From Luidia sarsii (lineage: Eukaryota > Echinodermata > Asteroidea > Paxillosida > Luidiidae): a stretch of DNA of 64,000 nt. Within the stretch, counting starts at the first letter, position 1. Each line of letters starts with the position of its first letter. Below, one piece after another: positions 33,835-47,100 of the stretch. Location of the stretch: NCBI GenBank assembly GCA_949987565.1, contig OX465111.1:12966716-13030715 (forward strand), written 5' to 3'. The notes below the pieces were generated by a model that was not told where the DNA came from, ran no database searches, and was given only the letters and a program-made list of their open reading frames with translations. Made by a program: the position numbers and the translations under genes.

Positions 33835-34750
33835 TTCGATTTTAGAAATCTTAACACTTGGAGATTGGTTATTCCAAGGGCTCTTGGCATGCCAAAAATT
33901 ACTCTTGTCAACCAAATATTAAATGAGATAGAACTTACAAAGTGTATTTGTATCTGTCCAGGCAAACTCCACCGTCTGTTATCTGCGGTTCTACACACAC
34001 ACAAGCCCTCTCGTCAATACAGGGTAGGTCACTTTGCTTGATGATAAAATCGTCCAAACTTGTTCGATTTCAGAAATCTTAACACTCGGAGATAGCTTAT
34101 TCCAAGGGCTTTGTGCATGCCAAGATTTAGCTTCGTCAACAAAATATTAACTGAAATAATGACAAGGGAAGGTCACACTGAACATTCTAAGGTTGGTGAT
34201 CATCCTGCCAGACCTGTTAGGTCATCCTCCCAGACCTGTTTTTGTTATTCTCTCAGAGTAGGTTACTTTGCCTAATGATAAAATCGTCCAAACATGTTCG
34301 ATGTTAGAAATCTTAAAACTTGGAGATTGGTTATTCCAAGGGCTCTTGGCATGCCAAAAATTACTCTTGTCAACCAAATATTAAATGAGATAGAACTTAC
34401 AAAGTGTATTTGTTTCTGTCCAGGCAAACTCCACCGTCTGTTATCTGCGGGTCTACACACACACAAGCCCTCTCGTCAATACAGGGTAGGTCACTTTGCT
34501 TGATGATAAAATCGTCCAAACTTGTTCGATTTCAGAAATCTTAACACTCGGAATTAGCTTATTCCAAGGACTCTTAGCATGCCAAAATTTACTCTTGTCA
34601 ACCAAATATTAAATGAGATATAACTTACAAAGTGTATTTTTCTGTCCAGGCACACTCCACCGTCTGTTATCTGCGGGTCTACACACACACAAGCCCTCTC
34701 GTCAATACAGGGTAGGTCACTTTGCTTGATGAAAAAATCGTCCAAACTTG

Positions 34751-34978
34751 TTCGATTTCAAAAATATTAACACTCGGAGATAGCTTATTCCAAGGACTCT
34801 TAGCATGCCAAAATTTACTCTTGTCAACCAAATATTAAATGAGATAGAACTTACAAAGTGTATTTGTTTCTGTCCAGGCAAACTCCACCGTCTGTTATCT
34901 GCGGGTCTACACACACACAAGCCCTCTCGTCAATACAGGGTAGGTCACTTTGCTTGATGATAAAATCGTCCAAACTTG
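34751..34978. repeat. Subtype Ah, 228 bp: Ac left side with Af right side
   Basis: Ah follows Ac, giving the run Af-Ac-Ah. It opens TTCGATTTCAAAAATATT (ATATT in place of ATCTT), keeps the Ac-type GGACTCTTAGCATGCC, then changes to GATAGAAC and the Af middle TTTGTTTCTGTCC. The switch lies between the GCATGC and the variable middle. Copies: 34751, 38891, 44877, 46715, 54073, 59823, 62351. The last three share CAATATAGGG near the end, in place of CAATACAGGG. Confidence 0.9.
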
Positions 34979-35438
34979 TTCGATTTCAAAAATCTTAACA
35001 CTCGGAGATAGCTTATTCCAAGGGCTTTGTGCATGCCAAGATTTAGCTTCGTCAACAAAATATTAAATTAAATAATGACAAGGGAAGGTCACACTGAACA
35101 TTCAAAGGTTGGTGATCATCCTGCCAGACCTGTTAGGTCATCCTCCCGGACCTGTTTTTGTTATTCTGTCAGAGTAGGTTACTTTGCCTGATGATAAAAT
35201 CGTCCAAACATGTTCGATTTTAAAAATCTTAACACTTGGAAATTGTTTATTTCAAGGGCTCTTGGCATGCCAAAATTTACTCTTGTCAACCAAATAATAA
35301 ATGAGATATAACTTACAAAGTGTATTTTTCTGTCCAGTCACACTCAACCGTCTGTTATCTGAGGGTCTACACACACACAAGCCCTCTTGTCAATACAGGG
35401 TAGGTCACTTTGCTTGATGATAAAATCGTCCAAACTTG
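34979..35438. repeat. Divergent B-A4v dimer, 460 bp
   Basis: This pair carries many shared substitutions. In B: AAATTAAATAATGAC, CCCGGACCTG, ATTCTGTCAG and TGCCTGATGAT. In A4v (35213): TTTTAAAAATC, GGAAATTGTTTATTTC, AAATAATAAATG, an altered GCGGGTC (GAGGGTC), and CCTCTTGTC. Complete pairs start at 34979, 39119, 45105 and 46943. In the last two, TTAGGGTC replaces GAGGGTC. A modified form, with an A3-like right side, starts at 60051 and 62579. The pair looks like a distinct sequence lineage that has been copied as a unit. Confidence 0.9.
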
Positions 35439-37512
35439 TTCGATTTCAAAAATCTTAACACTCGGAGATAGCTTATTCCAAGGGCTTTGTGCATGCCAAG
35501 ATTTAGCTTCGTCAACAAAATATTAACTGAAATAATGACAAGGGAAGGTCACACTGAACATTCAAAGGTTGGTGATCATCCTGCCAGACCTGTTAGGTCA
35601 TCCTCCCAGACCTGTTTTTGTTATTCTCTCAGAGTAGGTTACTTTGCCTAATGATAAAATCGTCCAAACATGTTCGATTTTAGAAATCTTAACACTTGGA
35701 GATTGGTTATTCCAAGGGCTCTTGGCATGCCAAAAATTACTCATGTCAACCAAATATTAAATGAGATAGAACTTACAAAGTGTATTTGTTTCTGTCCAGG
35801 CAAACTCCACCGTCTGTTATCTGCGGGTCTACACACACACAAGCCCTCTCGTCAATACAGGGTAGGTCACTTTGCTTGATGATAAAATCGTCCAAACTTG
35901 TTCGATTTCAAAAATCTTAACACTCGGAGATAGCTTATTCCAAGGGCTTTGAGCATGCCAAGATTTAGCTTCGTCAACAAAATATTAACTGAAATAATGA
36001 CAAGGGAAGGTCACACTGAACATTCTAAGGTTGGTGATCATCCTGCCAGACCTGTTAGGTCATCCTCCCAGACCTGTTTTTGTTATTCTCTCAGAGTAGG
36101 TTACTTTGCCTAATGATAAAATCGTCCAAACATTTTCGATTTTAGAAATCTTAACACTTGGAGATTGGTTATTCCAAGGGCTCTTGGCATGCCAAAAATT
36201 ACTCTTGTCAACCAAATATTAAATGAGATAGAACTTACAAAGTGTATTTGTATCTGTCCAGGCAAACTCCACCGTCTGTTATCTGCGGTTCTACACACAC
36301 ACAAGCCCTCTCGTCAATACATGGTAGGTCACTTTGCTTGATGATAAAATCGTCCAAACTTGTTCGATTTCAGAAATCTTAACACTCGGAGATAGCTTAT
36401 TCCAAGGGCTTTGTGCATGCCAAGATTTAGCTTCGTCAACAAAATATTAACTGAAATAATGACAAGGGAAGGTCACACTGAACATTCTAAGGTTGGTGAT
36501 CATCCTGCCAGACCTGTTAGGTCATCCTCCCAGACCTGTTTTTGTTATTCTCTCAGAGTAGGTTACTTTGCCTAATGATAAAATCGTCCAAACATGTTCG
36601 ATTTTAGAAATCTTAACACTTGGAGATTGGTTATTCCAAGGGCTCTTGGCATGCCAAAAATTACTCTTGTCAACAAAATATTAAATGAGATACAACTTAC
36701 AAAGTGTATTTGTTTCTGTCCAGGCAAACTCCACCGTCTGTTATCTGCGGGTCTACACACACACAAGCCCTCTCGTCAATACAGGGTAGGTCACTTTGCT
36801 TGATGATAAAATCGTCCAAACTTGTTCGATTTCAAAAATCTTAACACTTGGAGATTGGTTATTCCAAGTGCTCTTGGCATGCCAAAAATTACTCTTGTCA
36901 ACCAAATATTAAATGAGATAGAACTTACAAAGTGTATTTGTTTCTGTCTAGGCAAACTCCACCGTCTGTTATCTGCAGGTCTACACACACACAAGCCCTC
37001 TCGTCAATACAGGGTAGGTCACTTTGCTTGATGATAAAATCGTCCAAACTTGTTCGATTTCAGAAATCTTAACACTCGGAGATAGCTTATTCCAAGGACT
37101 CTTAGCATGCCAAAATTTACTCTTGTCAACCAAATATTAAATGAGATATAACTTACAAAGTGTATTTTTCTGTCCAGGCACACTCCACCGTCTGTTATCT
37201 GCGGGTCTACACAAACACAAGCCCTCTCGTCAATACAGGGTAGGTCACTTTGCTTGATGATAAAATCGTCCAAACTTGTTCGATTTCAAAAATCTTAACA
37301 CTCGGAGATAGCTTATTCCAAGGGCTTTGTGCATGCCAAGATTTAGCTTCGTCAACAAAATATTAACTGAAATAATGACAAGGGAAGGTCACACTGAACA
37401 TTCTAAGGTTGGTGATCATCCTGCCAGACTTGTTAGGTCATCCTCCCAGACCTGTTTTTGTTATTCTCTCAGAGTAGGTTACTTTGCCTAATGATAAAAT
37501 CGTCCAAACATG

Positions 37513-40500
37513 TTCGATTTTAGAAATCTTAACACTTGGAGATTGGTTATTCCAAGGGCTCTTGGCATGCCAAAAATTACTCTTGTCAACCAAATATTAA
37601 ATGAGATAGAACTTACAAAGTGTATTTGTATCTGTCCAGGCAAACTCCACCGTCTGTTATCTGCGGTTCTACACACACACAAGCCCTCTCGTCAATACAG
37701 GGTAGGTCACTTTGCTTGATGATAAAATCGTCCAAACTTGTTCGATTTCAGAAATCTTAACACTCGGAGATAGCTTATTCCAAGGACTCTTAGCATGCCA
37801 AGATTTAGCTTCGTCAACAAAATATTAACTGAAATAATGACAAGGGAAGGTCACACTGAACATTCAAAGGTTGGTGATCATCCTGCCAGACCTGTTAGGT
37901 CATCCTCCCAGACCTGTTTTTGTTATTCTCTCAGAGTAGGTTACTTTGCCTAATGATAAAATCGTCCAAACATGTTCGATTTTAGAAATCTTAACACTTG
38001 GAGATTGGTTATTCCAAGGGCTCTTGGCATGCCAAAAATTACTCTTGTCAACCAAATATTAAATGAGATAGAACTTACAAAGTGTATTTGTATCTGTCCA
38101 GGCAAACTCCACCGTCTGTTATCTGCGGTTCTACACACACACAAGCCCTCTCGTCAATACAGGGTAGGTCACTTTGCTTGATGATAAAATCGTCCAAACT
38201 TGTTCGATTTCAGAAATCTTAACACTCGGAGATAGCTTATTCCAAGGGCTTTGTGCATGCCAAGATTTAGCTTCGTCAACAAAATATTAACTGAAATAAT
38301 GACAAGGGAAGGTCACACTGAACATTCTAAGGTTGGTGATCATCCTGCCAGACCTGTTAGGTCATCCTCCCAGACCTGTTTTTGTTATTCTCTCAGAGTA
38401 GGTTACTTTGCCTAATGATAAAATCGTCCAAACATGTTCGATGTTAGAAATCTTAAAACTTGGAGATTGGTTATTCCAAGGGCTCTTGGCATGCCAAAAA
38501 TTACTCTTGTCAACCAAATATTAAATGAGATAGAACTTACAAAGTGTATTTGTTTCTGTCCAGGCAAACTCCACCGTCTGTTATCTGCGGGTCTACACAC
38601 ACACAAGCCCTCTCGTCAATACAGGGTAGGTCACTTTGCTTGATGATAAAATCGTCCAAACTTGTTCGATTTCAGAAATCTTAACACTCGGAGATAGCTT
38701 ATTCCAAGGACTCTTAGCATGCCAAAATTTACTCTTGTCAACCAAATATTAAATGAGATATAACTTACAAAGTGTATTTTTCTGTCCAGGCACACTCCAC
38801 CGTCTGTTATCTGCGGGTCTACACACACACAAGCCCTCTCGTCAATACAGGGTAGGTCACTTTGCTTGATGAAAAAATCGTCCAAACTTGTTCGATTTCA
38901 AAAATATTAACACTCGGAGATAGCTTATTCCAAGGACTCTTAGCATGCCAAAATTTACTCTTGTCAACCAAATATTAAATGAGATAGAACTTACAAAGTG
39001 TATTTGTTTCTGTCCAGGCAAACTCCACCGTCTGTTATCTGCGGGTCTACACACACACAAGCCCTCTCGTCAATACAGGGTAGGTCACTTTGCTTGATGA
39101 TAAAATCGTCCAAACTTGTTCGATTTCAAAAATCTTAACACTCGGAGATAGCTTATTCCAAGGGCTTTGTGCATGCCAAGATTTAGCTTCGTCAACAAAA
39201 TATTAAATTAAATAATGACAAGGGAAGGTCACACTGAACATTCAAAGGTTGGTGATCATCCTGCCAGACCTGTTAGGTCATCCTCCCGGACCTGTTTTTG
39301 TTATTCTGTCAGAGTAGGTTACTTTGCCTGATGATAAAATCGTCCAAACATGTTCGATTTTAAAAATCTTAACACTTGGAAATTGTTTATTTCAAGGGCT
39401 CTTGGCATGCCAAAATTTACTCTTGTCAACCAAATAATAAATGAGATATAACTTACAAAGTGTATTTTTCTGTCCAGTCACACTCAACCGTCTGTTATCT
39501 GAGGGTCTACACACACACAAGCCCTCTTGTCAATACAGGGTAGGTCACTTTGCTTGATGATAAAATCGTCCAAACTTGTTCGATTTCAAAAATCTTAACA
39601 CTCGGAGATAGCTTATTCCAAGGGCTTTGTGCATGCCAAGATTTAGCTTCGTCAACAAAATATTAACTGAAATAATGACAAGGGAAGGTCACACTGAACA
39701 TTCAAAGGTTGGTGATCATCCTGCCAGACCTGTTAGGTCATCCTCCCAGACCTGTTTTTGTTATTCTCTCAGAGTAGGTTACTTTGCCTAATGATAAAAT
39801 CGTCCAAACATGTTCGATTTTAGAAATCTTAACACTTGGAGATTGGTTATTCCAAGGGCTCTTGGCATGCCAAAAATTACTCATGTCAACCAAATATTAA
39901 ATGAGATAGAACTTACAAAGTGTATTTGTTTCTGTCCAGGCAAACTCCACCGTCTGTTATCTGCGGGTCTACACACACACAAGCCCTCTCGTCAATACAG
40001 GGTAGGTCACTTTGCTTGATGATAAAATCGTCCAAACTTGTTCGATTTCAAAAATCTTAACACTCGGAGATAGCTTATTCCAAGGGCTTTGAGCATGCCA
40101 AGATTTAGCTTCGTCAACAAAATATTAACTGAAATAATGACAAGGGAAGGTCACACTGAACATTCTAAGGTTGGTGATCATCCTGCCAGACCTGTTAGGT
40201 CATCCTCCCAGACCTGTTTTTGTTATTCTCTCAGAGTAGGTTACTTTGCCTAATGATAAAATCGTCCAAACATTTTCGATTTTAGAAATCTTAACACTTG
40301 GAGATTGGTTATTCCAAGGGCTCTTGGCATGCCAAAAATTACTCTTGTCAACCAAATATTAAATGAGATAGAACTTACAAAGTGTATTTGTATCTGTCCA
40401 GGCAAACTCCACCGTCTGTTATCTGCGGTTCTACACACACACAAGCCCTCTCGTCAATACATGGTAGGTCACTTTGCTTGATGATAAAATCGTCCAAACT

Positions 40501-41652
40501 TGTTCGATTTCAGAAATCTTAACACTCGGAGATAGCTTATTCCAAGGGCTTTGTGCATGCCAAGATTTAGCTTCGTCAACAAAATATTAACTGAAATAAT
40601 GACAAGGGAAGGTCACACTGAACATTCTAAGGTTGGTGATCATCCTGCCAGACCTGTTAGGTCATCCTCCCAGACCTGTTTTTGTTATTCTCTCAGAGTA
40701 GGTTACTTTGCCTAATGATAAAATCGTCCAAACATGTTCGATTTTAGAAATCTTAACACTTGGAGATTGGTTATTCCAAGGGCTCTTGGCATGCCAAAAA
40801 TTACTCTTGTCAACAAAATATTAAATGAGATACAACTTACAAAGTGTATTTGTTTCTGTCCAGGCAAACTCCACCGTCTGTTATCTGCGGGTCTACACAC
40901 ACACAAGCCCTCTCGTCAATACAGGGTAGGTCACTTTGCTTGATGATAAAATCGTCCAAACTTGTTCGATTTCAAAAATCTTAACACTTGGAGATTGGTT
41001 ATTCCAAGTGCTCTTGGCATGCCAAAAATTACTCTTGTCAACCAAATATTAAATGAGATAGAACTTACAAAGTGTATTTGTTTCTGTCCAGGCAAACTCC
41101 ACCGTCTGTTATCTGCAGGTCTACACACACACAAGCCCTCTCGTCAATACAGGGTAGGTCACTTTGCTTGATGATAAAATCGTCCAAACTTGTTCGATTT
41201 CAGAAATCTTAACACTCGGAGATAGCTTATTCCAAGGACTCTTAGCATGCCAAAATTTACTCTTGTCAACCAAATATTAAATGAGATATAACTTACAAAG
41301 TGTATTTTTCTGTCCAGGCACACTCCACCGTCTGTTATCTGCGGGTCTACACAAACACAAGCCCTCTCGTCAATACAGGGTAGGTCACTTTGCTTGATGA
41401 TAAAATCGTCCAAACTTGTTCGATTTCAAAAATCTTAACACTCGGAGATAGCTTATTCCAAGGGCTTTGTGCATGCCAAGATTTAGCTTCGTCAACAAAA
41501 TATTAACTGAAATAATGACAAGGGAAGGTCACACTGAACATTCTAAGGTTGGTGATCATCCTGCCAGACTTGTTAGGTCATCCTCCCAGACCTGTTTTTG
41601 TTATTCTCTCAGAGTAGGTTACTTTGCCTAATGATAAAATCGTCCAAACATG
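37513..41652. repeat. 4140-bp HOR, copy 2 (18 monomers)
   Basis: Monomer order and spacing match copy 1 exactly. By eye I noticed only two sites that differ: the GGAATTAGC/GGAGATAGC site, and TCTGTCTAGG (copy 1 At, near 36949) against TCTGTCCAGG (copy 2, near 41089). This is the longest near-perfect tandem duplication in the window, so it should be very recent, or possibly an assembly effect. Confidence 0.93.
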
Positions 41653-44188
41653 TTCGATTTTAGAAATCTTAACACTTGGAGATTGGTTATTCCAAGGGCT
41701 CTTGGCATGCCAAAAATTACTCTTGTCAACCAAATATTAAATGAGATAGAACTTACAAAGTGTATTTGTTTCTGTCCAGGCAAACTCCACCGTCTGTTAT
41801 CTGCGGGTCTACACACACACAAGCCCTCTCGTCAATACAGGGTAGGTCACTTTGCTTGATGATAAAATCGTCCAAACTTGTTCGATTTCAAAAATCTTAA
41901 CACTCGGAGATAGCTTATTCCAAGGGCTTTGAGCATGCCAAGATTTAGCTTCGTCAACAAAATATTAACTGAAATAATGACAAGTGAAGGTCACACTGAA
42001 CATTCTAAGGTTGGTGATCATCCTGCCAGACCTGTTAGGTCATCCTCCCAGACCTGTTTTTGTTATTCTCTCAGAGTAGGTTACTTTGCCTAATGATAAA
42101 ATCGTCCAAACATTTTCGATTTTAGAAATCTTAACACTTGGAGATTGGTTATTCCAAGGGCTCTTGGCATGCCAAAAATTACTCTTGTCAACCAAATATT
42201 AAATGAGATAGAACTTACAAAGTGTATTTGTATCTGTCCAGGCAAACTCCACCGTCTGTTATCTGCGGTTCTACACACACACAAGCCCTCTCGTCAATAC
42301 ATGGTAGGTCACTTTGCTTGATGATAAAATCGTCCAAACTTGTTCGATTTCAGAAATCTTAACACTCGGAGATAGCTTATTCCAAGGGCTTTGTGCATGC
42401 CAAGATTTAGCTTCGTCAACAAAATATTAAATGAAATAATGACAAGGGAAGGTCACACTGAACATTCTAAGGTTGGTGATCATCCTGCCAGACCTGTTAG
42501 GTCATCCACCCAGACCTGTTTTTGTTATTCTCTCAGAGTAGGTTACTTTGCCTAATGATAAAATCGTCCAAACATGTTCGATTTTAGAAATCTTAACACT
42601 TGGAGATTGGTTATTCCAAGGGCTCTTGGCATGCCAAAAATTACTCTTGTCAACCAAATATTAAATGAGATATAACTTACAAAGTGTATTTTTCTTTCCA
42701 GTCACACTCAACCGTCTGTTATCTGCGGGGCTACACTGACACACAAGCCCTCTCGTCAATACAGGGCAGGTCACTTTGCTTGATGATAAAATCGTCCAAA
42801 CATGTTCGATTTCAAAAATTTTAACACTCGGAGATAGCTTATTCCAAGGGCTTTGTGCATGCTAAGATTTAGCTTCGTCAACAAAATATTAACTGAAATA
42901 ATGACAAGGGAAGGTCACACTGAACATTCAAAGGTTGGTGATCATGCTGCCAGACCTGTTAGGTCATCCTCCCAGACCTGTTTTTGTTATTCTCTCAGAG
43001 TAGGTTACTTTCCCTAATGATAAAATCGTCCAAACATGTTCGATTTTAGAAATCTTAACACTTGGAGATTGGTTATTCCAAGGACTCTTAGCATGCCAAA
43101 AGTGACTCTTGTCAACCAAATATTAAATGAGATATAACTTACAAAGTGTATTTTTCTGTCCAGTCACACTCAACCGTCTGTTATCTGCGGGTCTACACAC
43201 ACACAAGCCCTCTCGTCAATACAGGGTAGGTCACTTTGCTTGATGATAAAATCGTCCAAACTTGTTCGATTTCAAAAATCTTAACACTCGGAGATAGCTT
43301 ATTCCAAGGGCTTTGTGCATGCCAAGATTTAGCTTCGTCAACAAAATATTAACTGAAATAATGACAAGGGAAGGTCACACTGAACATTCAAAGGTTGGTG
43401 ATCATCCTGCCAGACCTGTTAGGTCATCCTCCCAGACCTGTTTTTGTTATTCTCTCAGAGTAGGTTACTTTGCCTAATGATAAAATCGTCCAAACATGTT
43501 CGATTTTAGAAATCTTAACACTTGGAGATTGGTTATTCCAAGGGCTCTTGGCATGCCAAAAATTACTCTTGTCAACCAAATATTAAATGAGATAGAACTT
43601 ACAAAGTGTATTTGTATCTGTCCAGGCAAACTCCACCGTCTGTTATCTGCGGTTCTACACACACACAAGCCCTCTCGTCAATACAGGGTAGGTCACTTTG
43701 CTTGATGATAAAATCGTCCAAACTTGTTCGATTTCAGAAATCTTAACACTCGGAGATAGCTTATTCCAAGGACTCTTAGCATGCCAAGATTTAGCTTCGT
43801 CAACAAAATATTAACTGAAATAATGACAAGGGAAGGTCACACTGAACATTCAAAGGTTGGTGATCATCCTGCCAGACCTGTTAGGTCATCCTCCCAGACC
43901 TGTTTTTGTTATTCTCTCAGAGTAGGTTACTTTGCCTAATGATAAAATCGTCCAAACATGTTCGATTTTAGAAATCTTAACACTTGGAGATTGGTTATTC
44001 CAAGGGCTCTTGGCATGCCAAAAATTACTCTTGTCAACCAAATATTAAATGAGATAGAACTTACAAAGTGTATTTGTATCTGTCCAGGCAAACTCCACCG
44101 TCTGTTATCTGCGGTTCTACACACACACAAGCCCTCTCGTCAATACAGGGTAGGTCACTTTGCTTGATGATAAAATCGTCCAAACTTG
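41653..44188. repeat. Segment: Af B Aa B A3 B Av/A4 fusion B Aa Bx Aa
   Basis: Continuation of the segment shared with 31301 onward. The monomer at 43039 joins an Av left side (GGACTCTTAGC, GTGACTC) to an A4 right side (CCAGTCACACTC); the upstream counterpart has two separate monomers at 32687 and 32913, so 226 bp are missing here. A3 42577 has the broken AC run CTACACTGACACAC. B 42343 has TATTAAATGAAATAATG. Confidence 0.9.
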
Positions 44189-47100
44189 TTCGATTTCAGA
44201 AATCTTAACACTCGGAGATAGCTTATTCCAAGGGCTTTGTGCATGCCAAGATTTAGCTTCGTCAACAAAATATTAACTGAAATAATGACAAGGGAAGGTC
44301 ACACTGAACATTCTAAGGTTGGTGATCATCCTGCCAGACCTGTTAGGTCATCCTCCCAGACCTGTTTTTGTTATTCTCTCAGAGTAGGTTACTTTGCCTA
44401 ATGATAAAATCGTCCAAACATGTTCGATGTTAGAAATCTTAAAACTTGGAGATTGGTTATTCCAAGGGCTCTCGGCATGCCAAAAATTACTCTTGTCAAC
44501 CAAATATTAAATGAGATAGAACTTACAAAGTGTATTTGTTTCTGTCCAGGCAAACTCCACCGTCTGTTATCTGCGGGTCTACACACACACAAGCCCTCTC
44601 GTCAATACAGGGTAGGTCACTTTGCTTGATGATAAAATCGTCCAAACTTGTTCGATTTCAGAAATCTTAACACTCGGAGATAGCTTATTCCAAGGACTCT
44701 TAGCATGCCAAAATTTACTCTTGTCAACCAAATATTAAATGAGATATAACTTACAAAGTGTATTTTTCTGTCCAGGCACACTCCACCGTCTGTTATCTGC
44801 GGGTCTACACACACACAAGCCCTCTCGTCAATACAGGGTAGGTCACTTTGCTTGATGAAAAAATCGTCCAAACTTGTTCGATTTCAAAAATATTAACACT
44901 CGGAGATAGCTTATTCCAAGGACTCTTAGCATGCCAAAATTTACTCTTGTCAACCAAATATTAAATGAGATAGAACTTACAAAGTGTATTTGTTTCTGTC
45001 CAGGCAAACTCCACCGTCTGTTATCTGCGGGTCTACACACACACAAGCCCTCTCGTCAATACAGGGTAGGTCACTTTGCTTGATGATAAAATCGTCCAAA
45101 CTTGTTCGATTTCAAAAATCTTAACACTCGGAGATAGCTTATTCCAAGGGCTTTGTGCATGCCAAGATTTAGCTTCGTCAACAAAATATTAAATTAAATA
45201 ATGACAAGGGAAGGTCACACTGAACATTCAAAGGTTGGTGATCATCCTGCCAGACCTGTTAGGTCATCCTCCCGGACCTGTTTTTGTTATTCTGTCAGAG
45301 TAGGTTACTTTGCCTGATGATAAAATCGTCCAAACATGTTCGATTTTAAAAATCTTAACACTTGGAAATTGTTTATTTCAAGGGCTCTTGGCATGCCAAA
45401 ATTTACTCTTGTCAACCAAATAATAAATGAGATATAACTTACAAAGTGTATTTTTCTGTCCAGTCACACTCAACCGTCTGTTATCTTAGGGTCTACACAC
45501 ACACAAGCCCTCTTGTCAATACAGGGTAGGTCACTTTGCTTGATGATAAAATCGTCCAAACTTGTTCGATTTCAAAAATCTTAACACTCGGAGATAGCTT
45601 ATTCCAAGGGCTTTGTGCATGCCAAGATTTAGCTTCGTCAATAAAATATTAACTGAAATAATGACAAGGGAAGGTCACACTGAACATTCTAAGGTTGGTG
45701 ATCATCCTGCCAGACCTGTTAGGTCATCCTCCCAGACCTGTTTTTGTTATTCTCTCAGAGTAGGTTACTTTGCCTAATGATAAAATCGTCCAAACATGTT
45801 CGATTTTAGAAATCTTAACACTTGGAGATTGGTTATTCCAAGGGCTCTTGGCATGCCAAAAATTACTCTTGTCAACCAAATATTAAATGAGATAGAACTT
45901 ACAAAGTGTATTTGTATCTGTCCAGGCAAACTCCACCGTCTGTTATCTGCGGTTCTACACACACACAAGCCCTCTCGTCAATACAGGGTAGGTCACTTTG
46001 CTTGATGATAAAATCGTCCAAACTTGTTCGATTTCAGAAATCTTAACACTCGGAGATAGCTTATTCCAAGGGCTTTGTGCATGCCAAGATTTAGCTTCGT
46101 CAACAAAATATTAACTGAAATAATGACAAGGGAAGGTCACACTGAACATTCTAAGGTTGGTGATCATCCTGCCAGACCTGTTAGGTCATCCTCCCAGACC
46201 TGTTTTTGTTATTCTCTCAGAGTAGGTTACTTTGCCTAATGATAAAATCGTCCAAACATGTTCGATGTTAGAAATCTTAAAACTTGGAGATTGGTTATTC
46301 CAAGGGCTCTCGGCATGCCAAAAATTACTCTTGTCAACCAAATATTAAATGAGATAGAACTTACAAAGTGTATTTGTTTCTGTCCAGGCAAACTCCACCG
46401 TCTGTTATCTGCGGGTCTACACACACACAAGCCCTCTCGTCAATACAGGGTAGGTCACTTTGCTTGATGATAAAATCGTCCAAACTTGTTCGATTTCAGA
46501 AATCTTAACACTCGGAGATAGCTTATTCCAAGGACTCTTAGCATGCCAAAATTTACTCTTGTCAACCAAATATTAAATGAGATATAACTTACAAAGTGTA
46601 TTTTTCTGTCCAGGCACACTCCACCGTCTGTTATCTGCGGGTCTACACACACACAAGCCCTCTCGTCAATACAGGGTAGGTCACTTTGCTTGATGAAAAA
46701 ATCGTCCAAACTTGTTCGATTTCAAAAATATTAACACTCGGAGATAGCTTATTCCAAGGACTCTTAGCATGCCAAAATTTACTCTTGTCAACCAAATATT
46801 AAATGAGATAGAACTTACAAAGTGTATTTGTTTCTGTCCAGGCAAACTCCACCGTCTGTTATCTGCGGGTCTACACACACACAAGCCCTCTCGTCAATAC
46901 AGGGTAGGTCACTTTGCTTGATGATAAAATCGTCCAAACTTGTTCGATTTCAAAAATCTTAACACTCGGAGATAGCTTATTCCAAGGGCTTTGTGCATGC
47001 CAAGATTTAGCTTCGTCAACAAAATATTAAATTAAATAATGACAAGGGAAGGTCACACTGAACATTCAAAGGTTGGTGATCATCCTGCCAGACCTGTTAG

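Larger units (their letters stand above)
33373..37512. repeat. 4140-bp HOR, copy 1 (18 monomers)
   Basis: Order: Aa Bx Aa, B Af Ac Ah, B A4v, B Af, B Aa, B Af At Ac, B. It contains the first Bx (33601), Ah (34751) and divergent B-A4v pair (34979). Rare markers shared with copy 2: TTCGATGTTAG with TTAAAACTTGG in Af, GATGAAAAAATCG in Ac, GTCAACAAAATATTAAATG in Af 36597, CCAAGTGCTC in At. A private change is GGAATTAGC at 34551-34559 (GGAGATAGC in copy 2). Confidence 0.93.
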
